Below are positions 1 through 8,671 of a stretch of DNA of 64,000 nt, piece after piece (within the stretch, counting starts at the first letter, position 1; each line of letters begins with the position of its first letter). The DNA is from RHLJ01 sp965222205 (GTDB lineage Bacteria; Bacteroidota; Rhodothermia; Balneolales; Balneolaceae), in the NCBI GenBank assembly GCA_965222205.1, contig OZ244932.1:3628595-3692594 (forward strand), in the 5' to 3' direction. The translations under genes were made by a program, and so were the position numbers. A model generated the notes under the pieces. That model did no database searches, had not been told where the DNA came from, and saw only the letters and a program-made list of their open reading frames with translations.

Positions 1-260
1 TGCTTATTCACGACGCACAGTTTAATTTCGACCAGCACAAACAACGCCAGGGTTGGGGGCATTCTTGCTGGGAAAACCTAATTGATAAAACTAAAGATTT
101 GGGTATTGGAAAGCTTCTTCTGACCCATCATGATCCCGATAGTTCGGATAATTACCTGTCAGAATTAGATAAGCGGGTAAAGAAAGAATTTGGGGCAGAT
201 TTCGAGGAGATAAGCTTTATAAAAGAAGGGCAGGATATTCTCCTGCCCATAGATAATTAA
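1..260 (+). CDS. MBL-fold metallohydrolase, C-terminal part only
   Basis: The gene enters from outside the window; the readable frame begins at base 3 and gives 85 residues to a TAA at 258-260. It starts LIHDAQF and continues with GWGHS and LLLTHHDPD. These fit the late part of the metallo-beta-lactamase fold of the Lactamase_B_2 type, where an Asp in 'HDAQ' and a His in 'LLTHHDP' are metal ligands. The metal-binding HxHxDH motif would lie upstream and is not visible, so substrate and exact subfamily stay open. The 3' end also holds a hairpin that probably ends the convergent gene; the two stop codons are one base apart. Confidence 0.7.
   Translation, partial: LIHDAQFNFDQHKQRQGWGHSCWENLIDKTKDLGIGKLLLTHHDPDSSDNYLSELDKRVKKEFGADFEEISFIKEGQDILLPIDN
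220..250 (-). terminator. Rho-independent terminator of the minus-strand barrel gene
   Basis: A perfect 8-bp stem (GGGCAGGA at 228-235 with TCCTGCCC at 241-248, 5-base loop) is followed on the minus strand by a T-rich tract (TTCTTTTA, 220-227). It lies inside the 3' end of the plus-strand gene and just past the stop of the minus-strand gene, so it most likely ends the latter. There is no T-run on the plus side. Confidence 0.6.
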
Positions 261-261
261 T

Positions 262-741
262 TTAGAAATAGTATCGTAGACCTATTGCACCGTCTCCGTT
301 AAGATCTGTATCGGGAACTAAATCCACGATTGGTGCAATTTCGACAAACAAGTCCAGTGGAGCATCTTCAAAAAGGTAATTAAAACCCAGAGGAACACGG
401 GCACCAATTCTTGAATCAGCATTTTCTATAAAAAGAGCTCTGGCACCAATACCATAATAAAATGCAAAATTGCCTTTATCTACATCGAAATAAGAATGCC
501 ACAGATAATCTCCATGAAGACTAATTGCGTCACTGTTTTCAAGAGACCAGGCGGCACCGGCGTCAAACGCTGTTTTGTTACTGCTCCAGTGCTTAAATGA
601 AACCCCAGTTGGATCTCCAATCATGATTCCGATAGCATTTTGACCTTTTTCAGCATTAGCTTGTGCCTGAGTATCAACTGAAAAAGTTGTGGCGATAAAT
701 GCCAATGCAATTGAGAATAAAAGTGTTTTCTTAAAATTCAT
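262..741 (-). CDS. Small outer-membrane beta-barrel protein
   Basis: 159 residues with a clear Sec signal peptide (MNFKKTLLF, hydrophobic core, then VDTQAQA with cleavage near residue 26). The mature part alternates hydrophobic and polar residues as in an eight-strand barrel and ends GLRYYF, a terminal aromatic residue typical of BAM substrates. The early motif IGIMIGDPTGVSFK resembles the G-EPTG-xxxK motif of the BAPKO_0422/small OMP-beta-brl family, so I place it there with moderate confidence. Function unknown; such proteins are usually monomeric barrels of the outer membrane. It is convergent with the preceding gene and divergent from the glycosyltransferase pair. Confidence 0.7.
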   Translation of the reverse strand: MNFKKTLLFSIALAFIATTFSVDTQAQANAEKGQNAIGIMIGDPTGVSFKHWSSNKTAFDAGAAWSLENSDAISLHGDYLWHSYFDVDKGNFAFYYGIGARALFIENADSRIGARVPLGFNYLFEDAPLDLFVEIAPIVDLVPDTDLNGDGAIGLRYYF

Positions 742-823
742 ACGTTGAAAGTAATTAGTTAATGTATACCTTATTAAAGAAGTCTGAGAGGCTTAAGTTC
801 CATTTTCTAAAAGAGCTGATTTT

Positions 824-1438
824 ATGGCGATAGCTACAACTGAGAGAACGGTAAAAATTTTTGTAAAAAATCCGGAGCGTGGAGCGGTTAAAACCAGATT
901 AGCGGCATCAGTAGGTCAAGACCGGGCGTTACTTATTTATAAAAAGCTATTGGGCTATACTAGAAATTTGATGCTGGATGTAAAAGCTCAAAAAGAAGTA
1001 TGGTATTCAAGGTTTGTTGATGATAAGGATGAGTGGAATGGGGATCATTTTGCAAAAAAACTTCAATCTGGCGGGGATCTTGGAGAGCGAATGAAACATG
1101 CTTTTAAAGAGAGTTTTATTGAATCTCCAAAACAATCGGTAGTATTAATTGGAAGTGATTGCGCTGAATTAACCTCAGAAATTCTGGAACAGGCTTTTAA
1201 AAAACTCAGGGAAAATGACTTGGTAATCGGGCCGGCAGAAGATGGTGGATACTACTTGATTGGGATGTCAAAATACATCCCTGGAATTTTTGATGGAATA
1301 GATTGGAGTACTGAGAATGTAATTACGCAAACACTCGACAAAGCAAAGCAAGAAAATGCTGATTTTTCCTTACTTGTTGAATTAAATGATGTGGATACAG
1401 TAGAAGACTGGGAAAGAGTTAAAGAGAGACTTGGATAG
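824..1438 (+). CDS. DUF2064/TIGR04282-family glycosyltransferase
   Basis: 204 residues matching the TIGR04282 (DUF2064) family, whose fold is that of nucleotide-sugar transferases. Visible motifs are VKNPERGAVKTRLA near residue 14 (nucleotide-binding start, like MobA/GlmU types), IGSDCAEL near 108 (metal-binding SD) and GPAEDGGYYLIG near 138. The family name refers to arsenosugar biosynthesis, but no arsenite methyltransferase is nearby, so the substrate is uncertain. Its stop codon abuts the ATG of the next gene, a TIGR04283 protein, and this pair is a common two-gene unit. The product lacks a signal peptide and is cytoplasmic. Confidence 0.8.
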   Translation: MAIATTERTVKIFVKNPERGAVKTRLAASVGQDRALLIYKKLLGYTRNLMLDVKAQKEVWYSRFVDDKDEWNGDHFAKKLQSGGDLGERMKHAFKESFIESPKQSVVLIGSDCAELTSEILEQAFKKLRENDLVIGPAEDGGYYLIGMSKYIPGIFDGIDWSTENVITQTLDKAKQENADFSLLVELNDVDTVEDWERVKERLG

Positions 1439-2122
1439 ATGATTAGCATTATAATCCCGACCTACAATGAGCAAGAATCAATCGGGGATTTGATATCTTA
1501 TTTAAAGGAGAACATTCAAGACGAACATGCTGAAATCATAATTTCAGATGGGGGAAGTACTGACTCAACAAAAAAAATAGCTAAAGAGAAAGGCGCAATT
1601 GTTGTTTGGAGTCCAACACAGGGGAGAGGTGCTCAAATGAACTTCGGAACCCGACAGGCAACGGGTGATATTTTGTATTTTCTACATGCAGATACCTATC
1701 CCCCAAAAACTTTTCTGGATGATATTAATGATTCACTCTCGAACGGTGATAAAGCGGGTTGTTATCGCTTATCATTTGATGATCATCATCCTTTATTAAA
1801 ATTTTATTGCTGGTTTACACGGTTTGATATCGATTTCTTCCGATTCGGTGATCAAAGCTTATTCATCAAAAAAACTCTATTCGAAGAGTTGAAAGGATTT
1901 AACGAACAGTTTATAGTGATGGAAGATCAGGATATAGTTCGCCGTATAAAGAGACATGAATCTTTTATCATACTCCCAAAATCGGTTATAACCTCAGCCC
2001 GAAAATACAGGCGGATCGGAATTCTTAAACTTCAGCTGATTTTTACAATTATTTTAATTCGATTTTACCTTGGTACCCCCCAAAAAAAGCTGGTTAAGTT
2101 CTATAAGAAGGCGATTAGTTAG
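1439..2122 (+). CDS. TIGR04283-family GT2 glycosyltransferase
   Basis: 227 residues, a GT-A glycosyltransferase of family 2. It begins MISIIIPTYNEQESI, followed by IISDGGSTDST, the usual donor-binding start, and has LHADTYPP (DxD-like) near residue 85 and a late MEDQDIVRRI (the ED acid/base region). The GQGRGAQMN-like stretch (TQGRGAQMN near 60) is typical of TIGR04283. A hydrophobic segment near the C-terminus (ILKLQLIFTIILIRFYLG) may attach it to the inner membrane. The start is fixed by TAGATG, so the pair is translationally coupled. The acceptor is unknown; 'arsenosugar' in the family name is not supported here by any ars gene. Confidence 0.8.
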   Translation: MISIIIPTYNEQESIGDLISYLKENIQDEHAEIIISDGGSTDSTKKIAKEKGAIVVWSPTQGRGAQMNFGTRQATGDILYFLHADTYPPKTFLDDINDSLSNGDKAGCYRLSFDDHHPLLKFYCWFTRFDIDFFRFGDQSLFIKKTLFEELKGFNEQFIVMEDQDIVRRIKRHESFIILPKSVITSARKYRRIGILKLQLIFTIILIRFYLGTPQKKLVKFYKKAIS

Positions 2123-2195
2123 CCAATATTATGGAAGTGTAAAATTGAGAATCAAAAAGTGTACTTGGTTAGATAGATTTGTATTTTTGGTTTAT

Positions 2196-4340
2196 ATGTT
2201 AGCAAAATTTTTTCTGAAAACAGCTTTTGTGCTTTTGGCGCTGGTAACAATTAGTGAGCAAGCTTTCGCACAATTTCCTTTTGAAAGACGTGAAACGACT
2301 ACTGGTCAATTAGGACTGTCCCTATCCAACTATGGGACCGTAGGAAAACCAGATGTAAGAAATAACCCTCAATCGGGGAATAGTATGCGGTATCCACTTA
2401 ATAGTGGTAATACTGCAATGGAACATCTATTTGAGGCTGGTTTATGGATTGGAGCTTACACTGATGGAGTTCTCAGGTTTTCCAGCTCAGCCGTTACAGA
2501 CCCTTCCGGGTATCAGACCGGAAGATCAGGGTATGAATTTACAGCAAGCTCTACTATTAGGATAGAAGGTGAAGCGATAACCGGAATCGGAGTTAGCGAT
2601 GAAGATATTATTGCGGAGTTCACCGATCGTAATATTATCATACCAGGTACGAATATTCCCATTTCAGGACATACTGACCCTTTAGGGGCTGATGTTAAAC
2701 TTGAGAGCTATAATTGGGGCTTTCCATTTACCGAGAACTTTTCAATACTCAAATATACTATTACAAATAACAGCAACCAGTATGACAATGTAGTAGAGGC
2801 AACATGGGATAGTTTATTTGTTGGGATGTATGCAGATTTGGTTGTGCGAAATGTTACTGCAGAAAATGTTGAGACTGGAGGGCAATTCTTTAACAAAGGG
2901 GGGCTTGGTTTTTTAGATTCTTTATATACCACCTATGCATTTGATGCGGGTTCCTCCGATGACCCAAGTCTGAATACGTATGGTTCAATATCAATCATTG
3001 GTTCTATTTACAGGGATGAGTTTTTTCATCCTTTTAATGATGAACTAGAAGCTAGTGGATACAACACTCCATTGGTAGATCCCAGCTACTGGTTATTCTT
3101 TTCCGGCTCAGGTCAGTTCAATCAGCCTACTAATGATGAGGAAAGATATCAGAGAATGTCAACGGCATTTGATTTTGATGCGGTACAGGGTGGGCAAACA
3201 GCAAGAGAAGCGTTAAGAGAAGATGGCCAAAACGCTTCAGGAAATTACCTTTCAATGATTTCAATCGGACCATACCCCTCAGTTGAGCCTGGAGAATCTA
3301 TTGAGGTTTATTTCGTGTATGCTGCAGCCTTGAAGCCCGATCAGTTTCAAGGTCAGGTTTTTAAAGAAGTTGACACAGAAGAATCCAGGGAGATTTTGAA
3401 CACTACCATTAATTCTGCGATACGTGTATTTCAAGGAAATGACACCAATAATAATAATCGTCTTGACCCGGGTGAGGATACAAACAATACAGGGACGTTA
3501 GATCGCTTTGTATTTCCTACTCCCCCGGATGCTCCAAGAGTGAAATTGGTTTTAGAGTCAGGTTCAGTAACATTGTACTGGGATAAAACAGCAGAAGCCT
3601 CCAGAGATCCGGTTACAAATGAACTTGATTTCGAAGGCTATAAAATTTACCGAAGTGAGCTTGGGGAAGACGCACTGCCATCTTTGAGAGTTATTCGGGA
3701 ATTTGATAAAACTGGTAATGAAATAGGATTCAATACCGGGTTTAGCGAGGTTGAACTAATTGACCCTGTTACTTTTTCTGATGAAGAAGATTCCGTAGAA
3801 TATTGGTACAGATATAAAGTTGATGGTCTTTTAAGTGGTTGGCAATATCAGTTTTCTGTTACTTCTTTTGATGGTGGAAGTGAAACTTTTGAGCTTGAAC
3901 CCCTTGAAACAAGTCCAAACATAAACTCAGTGCGTGTATTTCCAGGAACCCCGGTAAATGACAATTTTGACAGTGGAGATAAGTCTAACAAAGTTGGTGT
4001 CTATCCAAATCCTTATCGTGTGAATGCTGCCTGGGATGGAAGCGGAGAAAACAACCGAAAAATTATTTTCTACAACCTGCCCGAACGTGCTGAAATAAGA
4101 ATTTATACTTTGGCAGGCGATATAGTTTCAGAATTTACTTTCGAAAGTCAATCGTATTCTGGCGATATCGAGTGGTTTGACACGCAAAGTGGAACCCCAC
4201 GAACATTTTCTGGCGGGGAATATGCTTGGGATATACTTTCTCAAAGTAATCAGACTTTACGAACGGGGTTGTATTTGTATTCGGTAAAAGACTTATCAAA
4301 TAGCGCAACCCAAACAGGAAAATTTGTAATAATTAAATAG
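2196..4340 (+). CDS. Large exported surface protein with C-terminal sorting-like domain
   Basis: I start this gene at ATG 2196, not the in-frame ATG at 2070: only from 2196 does the product open with a signal peptide (MLAKFFLKTAFVLLALVTIS, cleavage after AFA), and 2070 would overlap the previous gene. 714 residues. The body is beta-rich, with an acidic calcium-like run near 425-440 (NDTNNNNRLDPGED) and a fibronectin-like part (VTLYWDKTAE, EGYKIYR). The C-terminus has VYPNPYRVN, ...IRIYTLAGDIV and GLYLYSVK...GKFVIIK, a T9SS type-A-like sorting domain of the FlgD-Ig kind. Function unknown; the context (receptor, PorV-like porin, lipoproteins) suggests a secreted or surface-attached protein. Confidence 0.75.
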   Translation: MLAKFFLKTAFVLLALVTISEQAFAQFPFERRETTTGQLGLSLSNYGTVGKPDVRNNPQSGNSMRYPLNSGNTAMEHLFEAGLWIGAYTDGVLRFSSSAVTDPSGYQTGRSGYEFTASSTIRIEGEAITGIGVSDEDIIAEFTDRNIIIPGTNIPISGHTDPLGADVKLESYNWGFPFTENFSILKYTITNNSNQYDNVVEATWDSLFVGMYADLVVRNVTAENVETGGQFFNKGGLGFLDSLYTTYAFDAGSSDDPSLNTYGSISIIGSIYRDEFFHPFNDELEASGYNTPLVDPSYWLFFSGSGQFNQPTNDEERYQRMSTAFDFDAVQGGQTAREALREDGQNASGNYLSMISIGPYPSVEPGESIEVYFVYAAALKPDQFQGQVFKEVDTEESREILNTTINSAIRVFQGNDTNNNNRLDPGEDTNNTGTLDRFVFPTPPDAPRVKLVLESGSVTLYWDKTAEASRDPVTNELDFEGYKIYRSELGEDALPSLRVIREFDKTGNEIGFNTGFSEVELIDPVTFSDEEDSVEYWYRYKVDGLLSGWQYQFSVTSFDGGSETFELEPLETSPNINSVRVFPGTPVNDNFDSGDKSNKVGVYPNPYRVNAAWDGSGENNRKIIFYNLPERAEIRIYTLAGDIVSEFTFESQSYSGDIEWFDTQSGTPRTFSGGEYAWDILSQSNQTLRTGLYLYSVKDLSNSATQTGKFVIIK

Positions 4341-4372
4341 TAAGAAGACTTAACATTAACTAAACAAGACTT

Positions 4373-7078
4373 ATGAGAAATAAGCTACAAATAATACTAA
4401 GCATGGCAATCTTTATGGTTGCAGTTTTTAATGTGTCTGTTTTTGCTCAGGAAGCAAAAAGCATCACAATTAAAGACCTTAATACTTATCCGGAGCCATT
4501 AGAGGTGGCTGCAGATATCGGTAATCATCCTCTTGAAGATACATTGGTAACTTTTACTGCGGTAATTCAAAGTTATCCTAGAAGTTCAGGAGTTAGAAGT
4601 TATACCGCTGCAACTAATTCAATCGGTTCAGTTCACGTATTTGTGATTGATACTTCAGCAAACTCTATGGGAAGAGATGGAATGTCTATACAAGTGGCAG
4701 ACTTTTCGGTAGAGCTTATGGAGGTATTTAATCGCGGAGACGTTGTTGAATTTACCGGTACACTAGGCTTCTTCAATAATACCTCTCAATTCGACCCTGA
4801 AATTGCTGAGTTGTTAGGAAATGTGAATGAAGAAGGTGGAGGATACGAACACTTATCTGGTCTTCTGGATCCTTGGGAAGTTAGTCTGGATGAGCTTAAC
4901 ATAGCCAACGGAGACGGAACGTTTGAAATTAATCTTGCAAACTACTCAAAATACTCTAATGCGTATGTACGTATTACAGACGCATCCATTTCCAACGTGT
5001 CGAGAACAGCAGCGGTAGGTGGTCGTGTAGACTACGCACTTAATGCCGATGGTTCAAGAATTTATGGCTATGATACCTCTTTGAGATTTAGAAATGATAA
5101 AAACCCTTACAGAGTTTTAGACGGAATTCCTGATTACAATTGGAGAAGAGATATCGATGGAGAGTTTAACCCTCCTGTTGGTGCTATTGCAGATGTGAAT
5201 GGTTTCCTGATTGTTAATGGAGATGATCCTGACAATGTGAGACCAAATACTAACACTGATGAATTATTTGGTATTAACCCATTCGAAGACGGTGTTTTCT
5301 GGGGTAAAGATGGAAGCGGCGAACCTCTTCGTTTTGTAAATGGTGAAAATGGGTTCGTTTGGCCAAATGACTTCGTTGTAACCGGATTACCACCTCAGGT
5401 AACTGCCTTTTCTACCAGCCCGGAAGGTCCAATTATACCAAGTGGTACTACCATTGATATTTCGATGACAGCAGAAGGTCCTGAAGCAGGTATTTCTGTA
5501 GATTCAGTTCGTGCATTTTTTACTGCTGGTGAAATTGACACCACATTTTTACTAACAAAAAATGGAGATGATTTCACAGGTACTCTTCCGGGATTGGAAG
5601 AATTAACAAGTGGCTCTTTATATTTTGAGTTATTTGGAAGTGATGGGAAAAATGGTCGATTCCCAAATACCGGCTCAGAAGGGTTTTTTGTACTTGATCA
5701 GCAAGTTACCGCTATTGAGTTTATTCAGAAAACCGCTGACGGAATGGGCGGAGACAGCCCGCTTGCGGGCAGTGGTCCAATCCCAGTTAACTTTACTGCA
5801 ACGGTAGTTGCAAGTTCACTTTCTGACGGCTTTGTTTCTATTCAGGATAAAGCGGCTAAGTGGTCTGGAATTTTTGTCGATCCTGATAGCGAGACTGAGC
5901 AACTAAGCAGAGGAGATATGCTTCAGGTTAATGAAATCGAAGTTAGTGAGACCTTTGGTGTTACCTCGGTTACACTAAGCGATTTTGATGTGCTCGAAGC
6001 AACTAATGATATGATCGATACCCTCGCAGTTTCGTTGTTAACGCAAGATGTAACCGCAACAGATGCAGGTTTTGAGGAATACGAAGGTATGCTTCTAACG
6101 TTTGCTGATGTAAAAGTAACAACAAATCAGGCTGATGGTGGTAGTGACTTCGGTGAATGGGAATTTGGTTCCCGACAAGGTGGAGAAGCTTCTGCTGATA
6201 CACTCGAAGCTGGTGAAGGACTAAGAGTGGATGATGGCACTAGCTTTGGATCATTAACCTATGGATCTAACCTTAACGACTTTGTTAAGATTGACGCTAT
6301 GATTGAATCACTTACAGGTGTTCTGAATTACTCATTCGGAAACGCTAAAATGAATTTAAGAGGCGTTGATGAAGTAGTATCTGATGACTGGACTAAACCT
6401 GATCCGGTATTTGGACTTACATCTCCTGCTGATGAGGCAGAAGTAGTTGTTTCCGGAGATGTTACTGTAACATGGACAGCTACAGAAGATATCGATGGTA
6501 ATGATCTTACGTATGAGTGGGTACTTTATACCGCTGATACTGTAGAAATAGTGGCTGTTACTTCTGGTAATGAAGGAGCAGATTCTGAAGTACTTCTTGA
6601 TTTTGCTACTGTAGACGGCCTCTTGGCAGAAGCCGGTTTAGCTGTTGGAGAAAACGCTGATTTTGTGTGGAACGTGCGTGTAAGTGATGGAAATGATACA
6701 CTCGATGTTTCAACAGGATACGACCTTGCATCAAATAGTTTCCTGGCAACATACAATACGCTCAATCTTGAGAGAGGAATGTCTGTTAGTAACGAAGAAA
6801 TTAGCGGCTTACCTCAGAAGTATGATCTGAAGCAAAACTATCCAAACCCGTTCAACCCAAGTACTAGTATTTCTTTTGATTTACCAGCTACTTCTAATGT
6901 GGTATTGAATATATACGATATGCTTGGAAGAAAAGTGGCTACTCTGGTTGATAAGTCAATGAATGCAGGTACCCACAATGTTCAGTTTGATGCATCACAA
7001 TTATCAAGTGGTATGTATATATACCGCATAGAGGCTGGTTCATTTACCAGTATCAGAAAAATGATGCTTATTAAATAA
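4373..7078 (+). CDS. T9SS type-A sorting-domain secreted protein
   Basis: 901 residues. A signal peptide (residues 1-25, ending VSVFAQ) is followed by a long beta-rich ectodomain. Residues about 40-150 and 440-560 look like two OB-fold-like modules of the kind found in secreted Bacteroidota proteins (VTFTAVIQSY; VSIQDKAAKWSGIFV). A fibronectin-like domain sits near 680-780 (LTSPADEAEV, VTVTWTATED). The C-terminal 80 residues are a textbook T9SS type-A sorting domain: YDLKQNYPNPFNPSTSI, then LNIYDMLGRKV and SGMYIYRIEAG...KMMLIK. It should cross the outer membrane through type IX secretion. Catalytic residues are not evident. The gene is followed at once by a strong terminator. Confidence 0.85.
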   Translation: MRNKLQIILSMAIFMVAVFNVSVFAQEAKSITIKDLNTYPEPLEVAADIGNHPLEDTLVTFTAVIQSYPRSSGVRSYTAATNSIGSVHVFVIDTSANSMGRDGMSIQVADFSVELMEVFNRGDVVEFTGTLGFFNNTSQFDPEIAELLGNVNEEGGGYEHLSGLLDPWEVSLDELNIANGDGTFEINLANYSKYSNAYVRITDASISNVSRTAAVGGRVDYALNADGSRIYGYDTSLRFRNDKNPYRVLDGIPDYNWRRDIDGEFNPPVGAIADVNGFLIVNGDDPDNVRPNTNTDELFGINPFEDGVFWGKDGSGEPLRFVNGENGFVWPNDFVVTGLPPQVTAFSTSPEGPIIPSGTTIDISMTAEGPEAGISVDSVRAFFTAGEIDTTFLLTKNGDDFTGTLPGLEELTSGSLYFELFGSDGKNGRFPNTGSEGFFVLDQQVTAIEFIQKTADGMGGDSPLAGSGPIPVNFTATVVASSLSDGFVSIQDKAAKWSGIFVDPDSETEQLSRGDMLQVNEIEVSETFGVTSVTLSDFDVLEATNDMIDTLAVSLLTQDVTATDAGFEEYEGMLLTFADVKVTTNQADGGSDFGEWEFGSRQGGEASADTLEAGEGLRVDDGTSFGSLTYGSNLNDFVKIDAMIESLTGVLNYSFGNAKMNLRGVDEVVSDDWTKPDPVFGLTSPADEAEVVVSGDVTVTWTATEDIDGNDLTYEWVLYTADTVEIVAVTSGNEGADSEVLLDFATVDGLLAEAGLAVGENADFVWNVRVSDGNDTLDVSTGYDLASNSFLATYNTLNLERGMSVSNEEISGLPQKYDLKQNYPNPFNPSTSISFDLPATSNVVLNIYDMLGRKVATLVDKSMNAGTHNVQFDASQLSSGMYIYRIEAGSFTSIRKMMLIK

Positions 7079-7092
7079 AACTTTTATTAATG

Positions 7093-7124
7093 AAATGAGG
7101 CTGGAATACGCCTCATTTCTTTTT
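7093..7124 (+). terminator. Rho-independent terminator after the sorting-domain gene
   Basis: A perfect 9-bp stem (AAATGAGGC at 7093-7101, GCCTCATTT at 7110-7118) with an 8-base loop and a CTTTTT tail. It contains the ATG at 7095 that would otherwise extend the next gene, which argues against using that start. Confidence 0.8.
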
Positions 7125-7148
7125 ACAATACATTTACGTTTTCCCAAC

Positions 7149-8657
7149 TTGAAAAAAATAGTATTCATATTATTCGCGAGTTCGATAATCTATTCCGGAT
7201 GTGATACATCTTTAGGTGGTTCAGAACTGGAAAATCAACCTCCGCGGACCTTTCTTACGGTTAGTAATATCGATAGAGGAGAGAGTGAGCGATTATCAAG
7301 TCAGATTAGTATTTCATGGTGGGGCAACGACCCGGATGGTTTCATAGTGGGTTATGAATACGCTATAAATGATACAACGGAAGGCGCCTGGTCTTTTACC
7401 CGGAAAACCGATAGCGTATTTGTACTTCCTATTTCATTTGGGCAGGATGTAGACAATGTTCTGTTTAAAGTAAGAGCGATTGATAACGATGGAGCCATAG
7501 ATAGAATTGGAGCTAAAGTTGTGTATCCGATTCGAAATTCAGACCCTACGGTTCAAATCAATATTCCAACCAAGCCTTCAGATCCGGAAGCCCCGGCAGA
7601 TACAACTTTCAATATTAATAGCTTCGAGTGGCAGATAAATGATCCTGATGGATTGGTGAATTTACAAAGAACCGAGATCGCGTTTAACGACAAAGACGGA
7701 AACTGGACTGAAATTCCAATCGAAGACAACGACCGAATATTTATTTCTGTACTTGTTAAGGAAGACGGTACAAGCATTTTCAGAGGAAGAAACTTCACCC
7801 AAACAGACATTGAAGTTGAAGGGATAATGCTGGATGCACTTAATACTTTTTATGTAAGAACCATTGATCAGGCTGGGGCAGTAAGTGAAGTGGACTCGGT
7901 TAGCTGGTACATTAAGAATCAAAATTCAGACATTCTGTTTTTGAATGATGTGGATCTCTCTAATAAAATAGATATCTATAATTATCATAGCACACAGTTA
8001 AGTTCAATTGGAATCGACAATTTTGACTATTGGGATATTGGCGATGAAGCGGATTATGGTGGAGGTCGAAAGGCGCCGCTGTCAGGAAACTTCCCCTCGG
8101 TAATAGATCCAACACTGATAAAATCTTTGGCGCAATGGGATCATATTTATTGGATATCTAATGATTTGGACCGGAACCTTACTTACGCTCAGGAAATTCT
8201 CGAAGAATTCTTTGATAACGGAGGAACTCTGTTCATTAACATTCCCTCCAAGAATTTAGCTTCGTCTGATCCACTTCTGAATTTACTCCCTATTACCGAA
8301 TTTGCATCCTTTTCAGGGTTGCAAACAGGGCCACTAATACGATCTAATAGCGAAGTTACTCCTGTAGGAAATGGTTCATTACCAGTTCTAAGAACTACCC
8401 AAAATATCACCTCTGTATATTCTTTTGGAGTTGGTTTTGGGACAATCCCACTATATGAAGCAGAGATGAGGGCAAGGTTAGTAACAGGAGGCTCTGAATC
8501 TTTTGAAGGAGTTAAAAACATTGCATTAGAAAACCCGGAAGGAACAGTAGTCTATTTCGGAATAGATTTACGTTTTGTAGATGGAGACGGAACGGTAGAT
8601 GAGTTCCTTGACTATTTTCTTAAAAACGAACTCTGCTTTGATGGCTCATGTGAATAG
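7149..8657 (+). CDS. Lipoprotein, hypothetical, fibronectin-like N-half
   Basis: I choose TTG 7149 because the upstream ATG at 7095 sits inside a terminator hairpin, and because TTG gives MKKIVFILFASSIIYSGC, a short lipoprotein signal with Cys18 as the lipid site. 502 residues. The first 250 residues have repeated beta-sandwich features (ISWWGNDPDGFIVGYEYAIND; FEWQINDPDGLV; FYVRTIDQAGAVSEVDS) like cadherin/fibronectin modules. The second half (ILFLNDVDLSN, WDHIYWISNDLD, FDNGGTLFINI) resembles a glutamine-amidotransferase-like or Rossmann fold seen in surface proteins. No enzyme motif was found. Ends two bases before the TonB receptor gene region, so the genes are probably co-transcribed. Confidence 0.65.
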   Translation: MKKIVFILFASSIIYSGCDTSLGGSELENQPPRTFLTVSNIDRGESERLSSQISISWWGNDPDGFIVGYEYAINDTTEGAWSFTRKTDSVFVLPISFGQDVDNVLFKVRAIDNDGAIDRIGAKVVYPIRNSDPTVQINIPTKPSDPEAPADTTFNINSFEWQINDPDGLVNLQRTEIAFNDKDGNWTEIPIEDNDRIFISVLVKEDGTSIFRGRNFTQTDIEVEGIMLDALNTFYVRTIDQAGAVSEVDSVSWYIKNQNSDILFLNDVDLSNKIDIYNYHSTQLSSIGIDNFDYWDIGDEADYGGGRKAPLSGNFPSVIDPTLIKSLAQWDHIYWISNDLDRNLTYAQEILEEFFDNGGTLFINIPSKNLASSDPLLNLLPITEFASFSGLQTGPLIRSNSEVTPVGNGSLPVLRTTQNITSVYSFGVGFGTIPLYEAEMRARLVTGGSESFEGVKNIALENPEGTVVYFGIDLRFVDGDGTVDEFLDYFLKNELCFDGSCE

Positions 8658-8671
8658 CAATGGGAGTTAAT

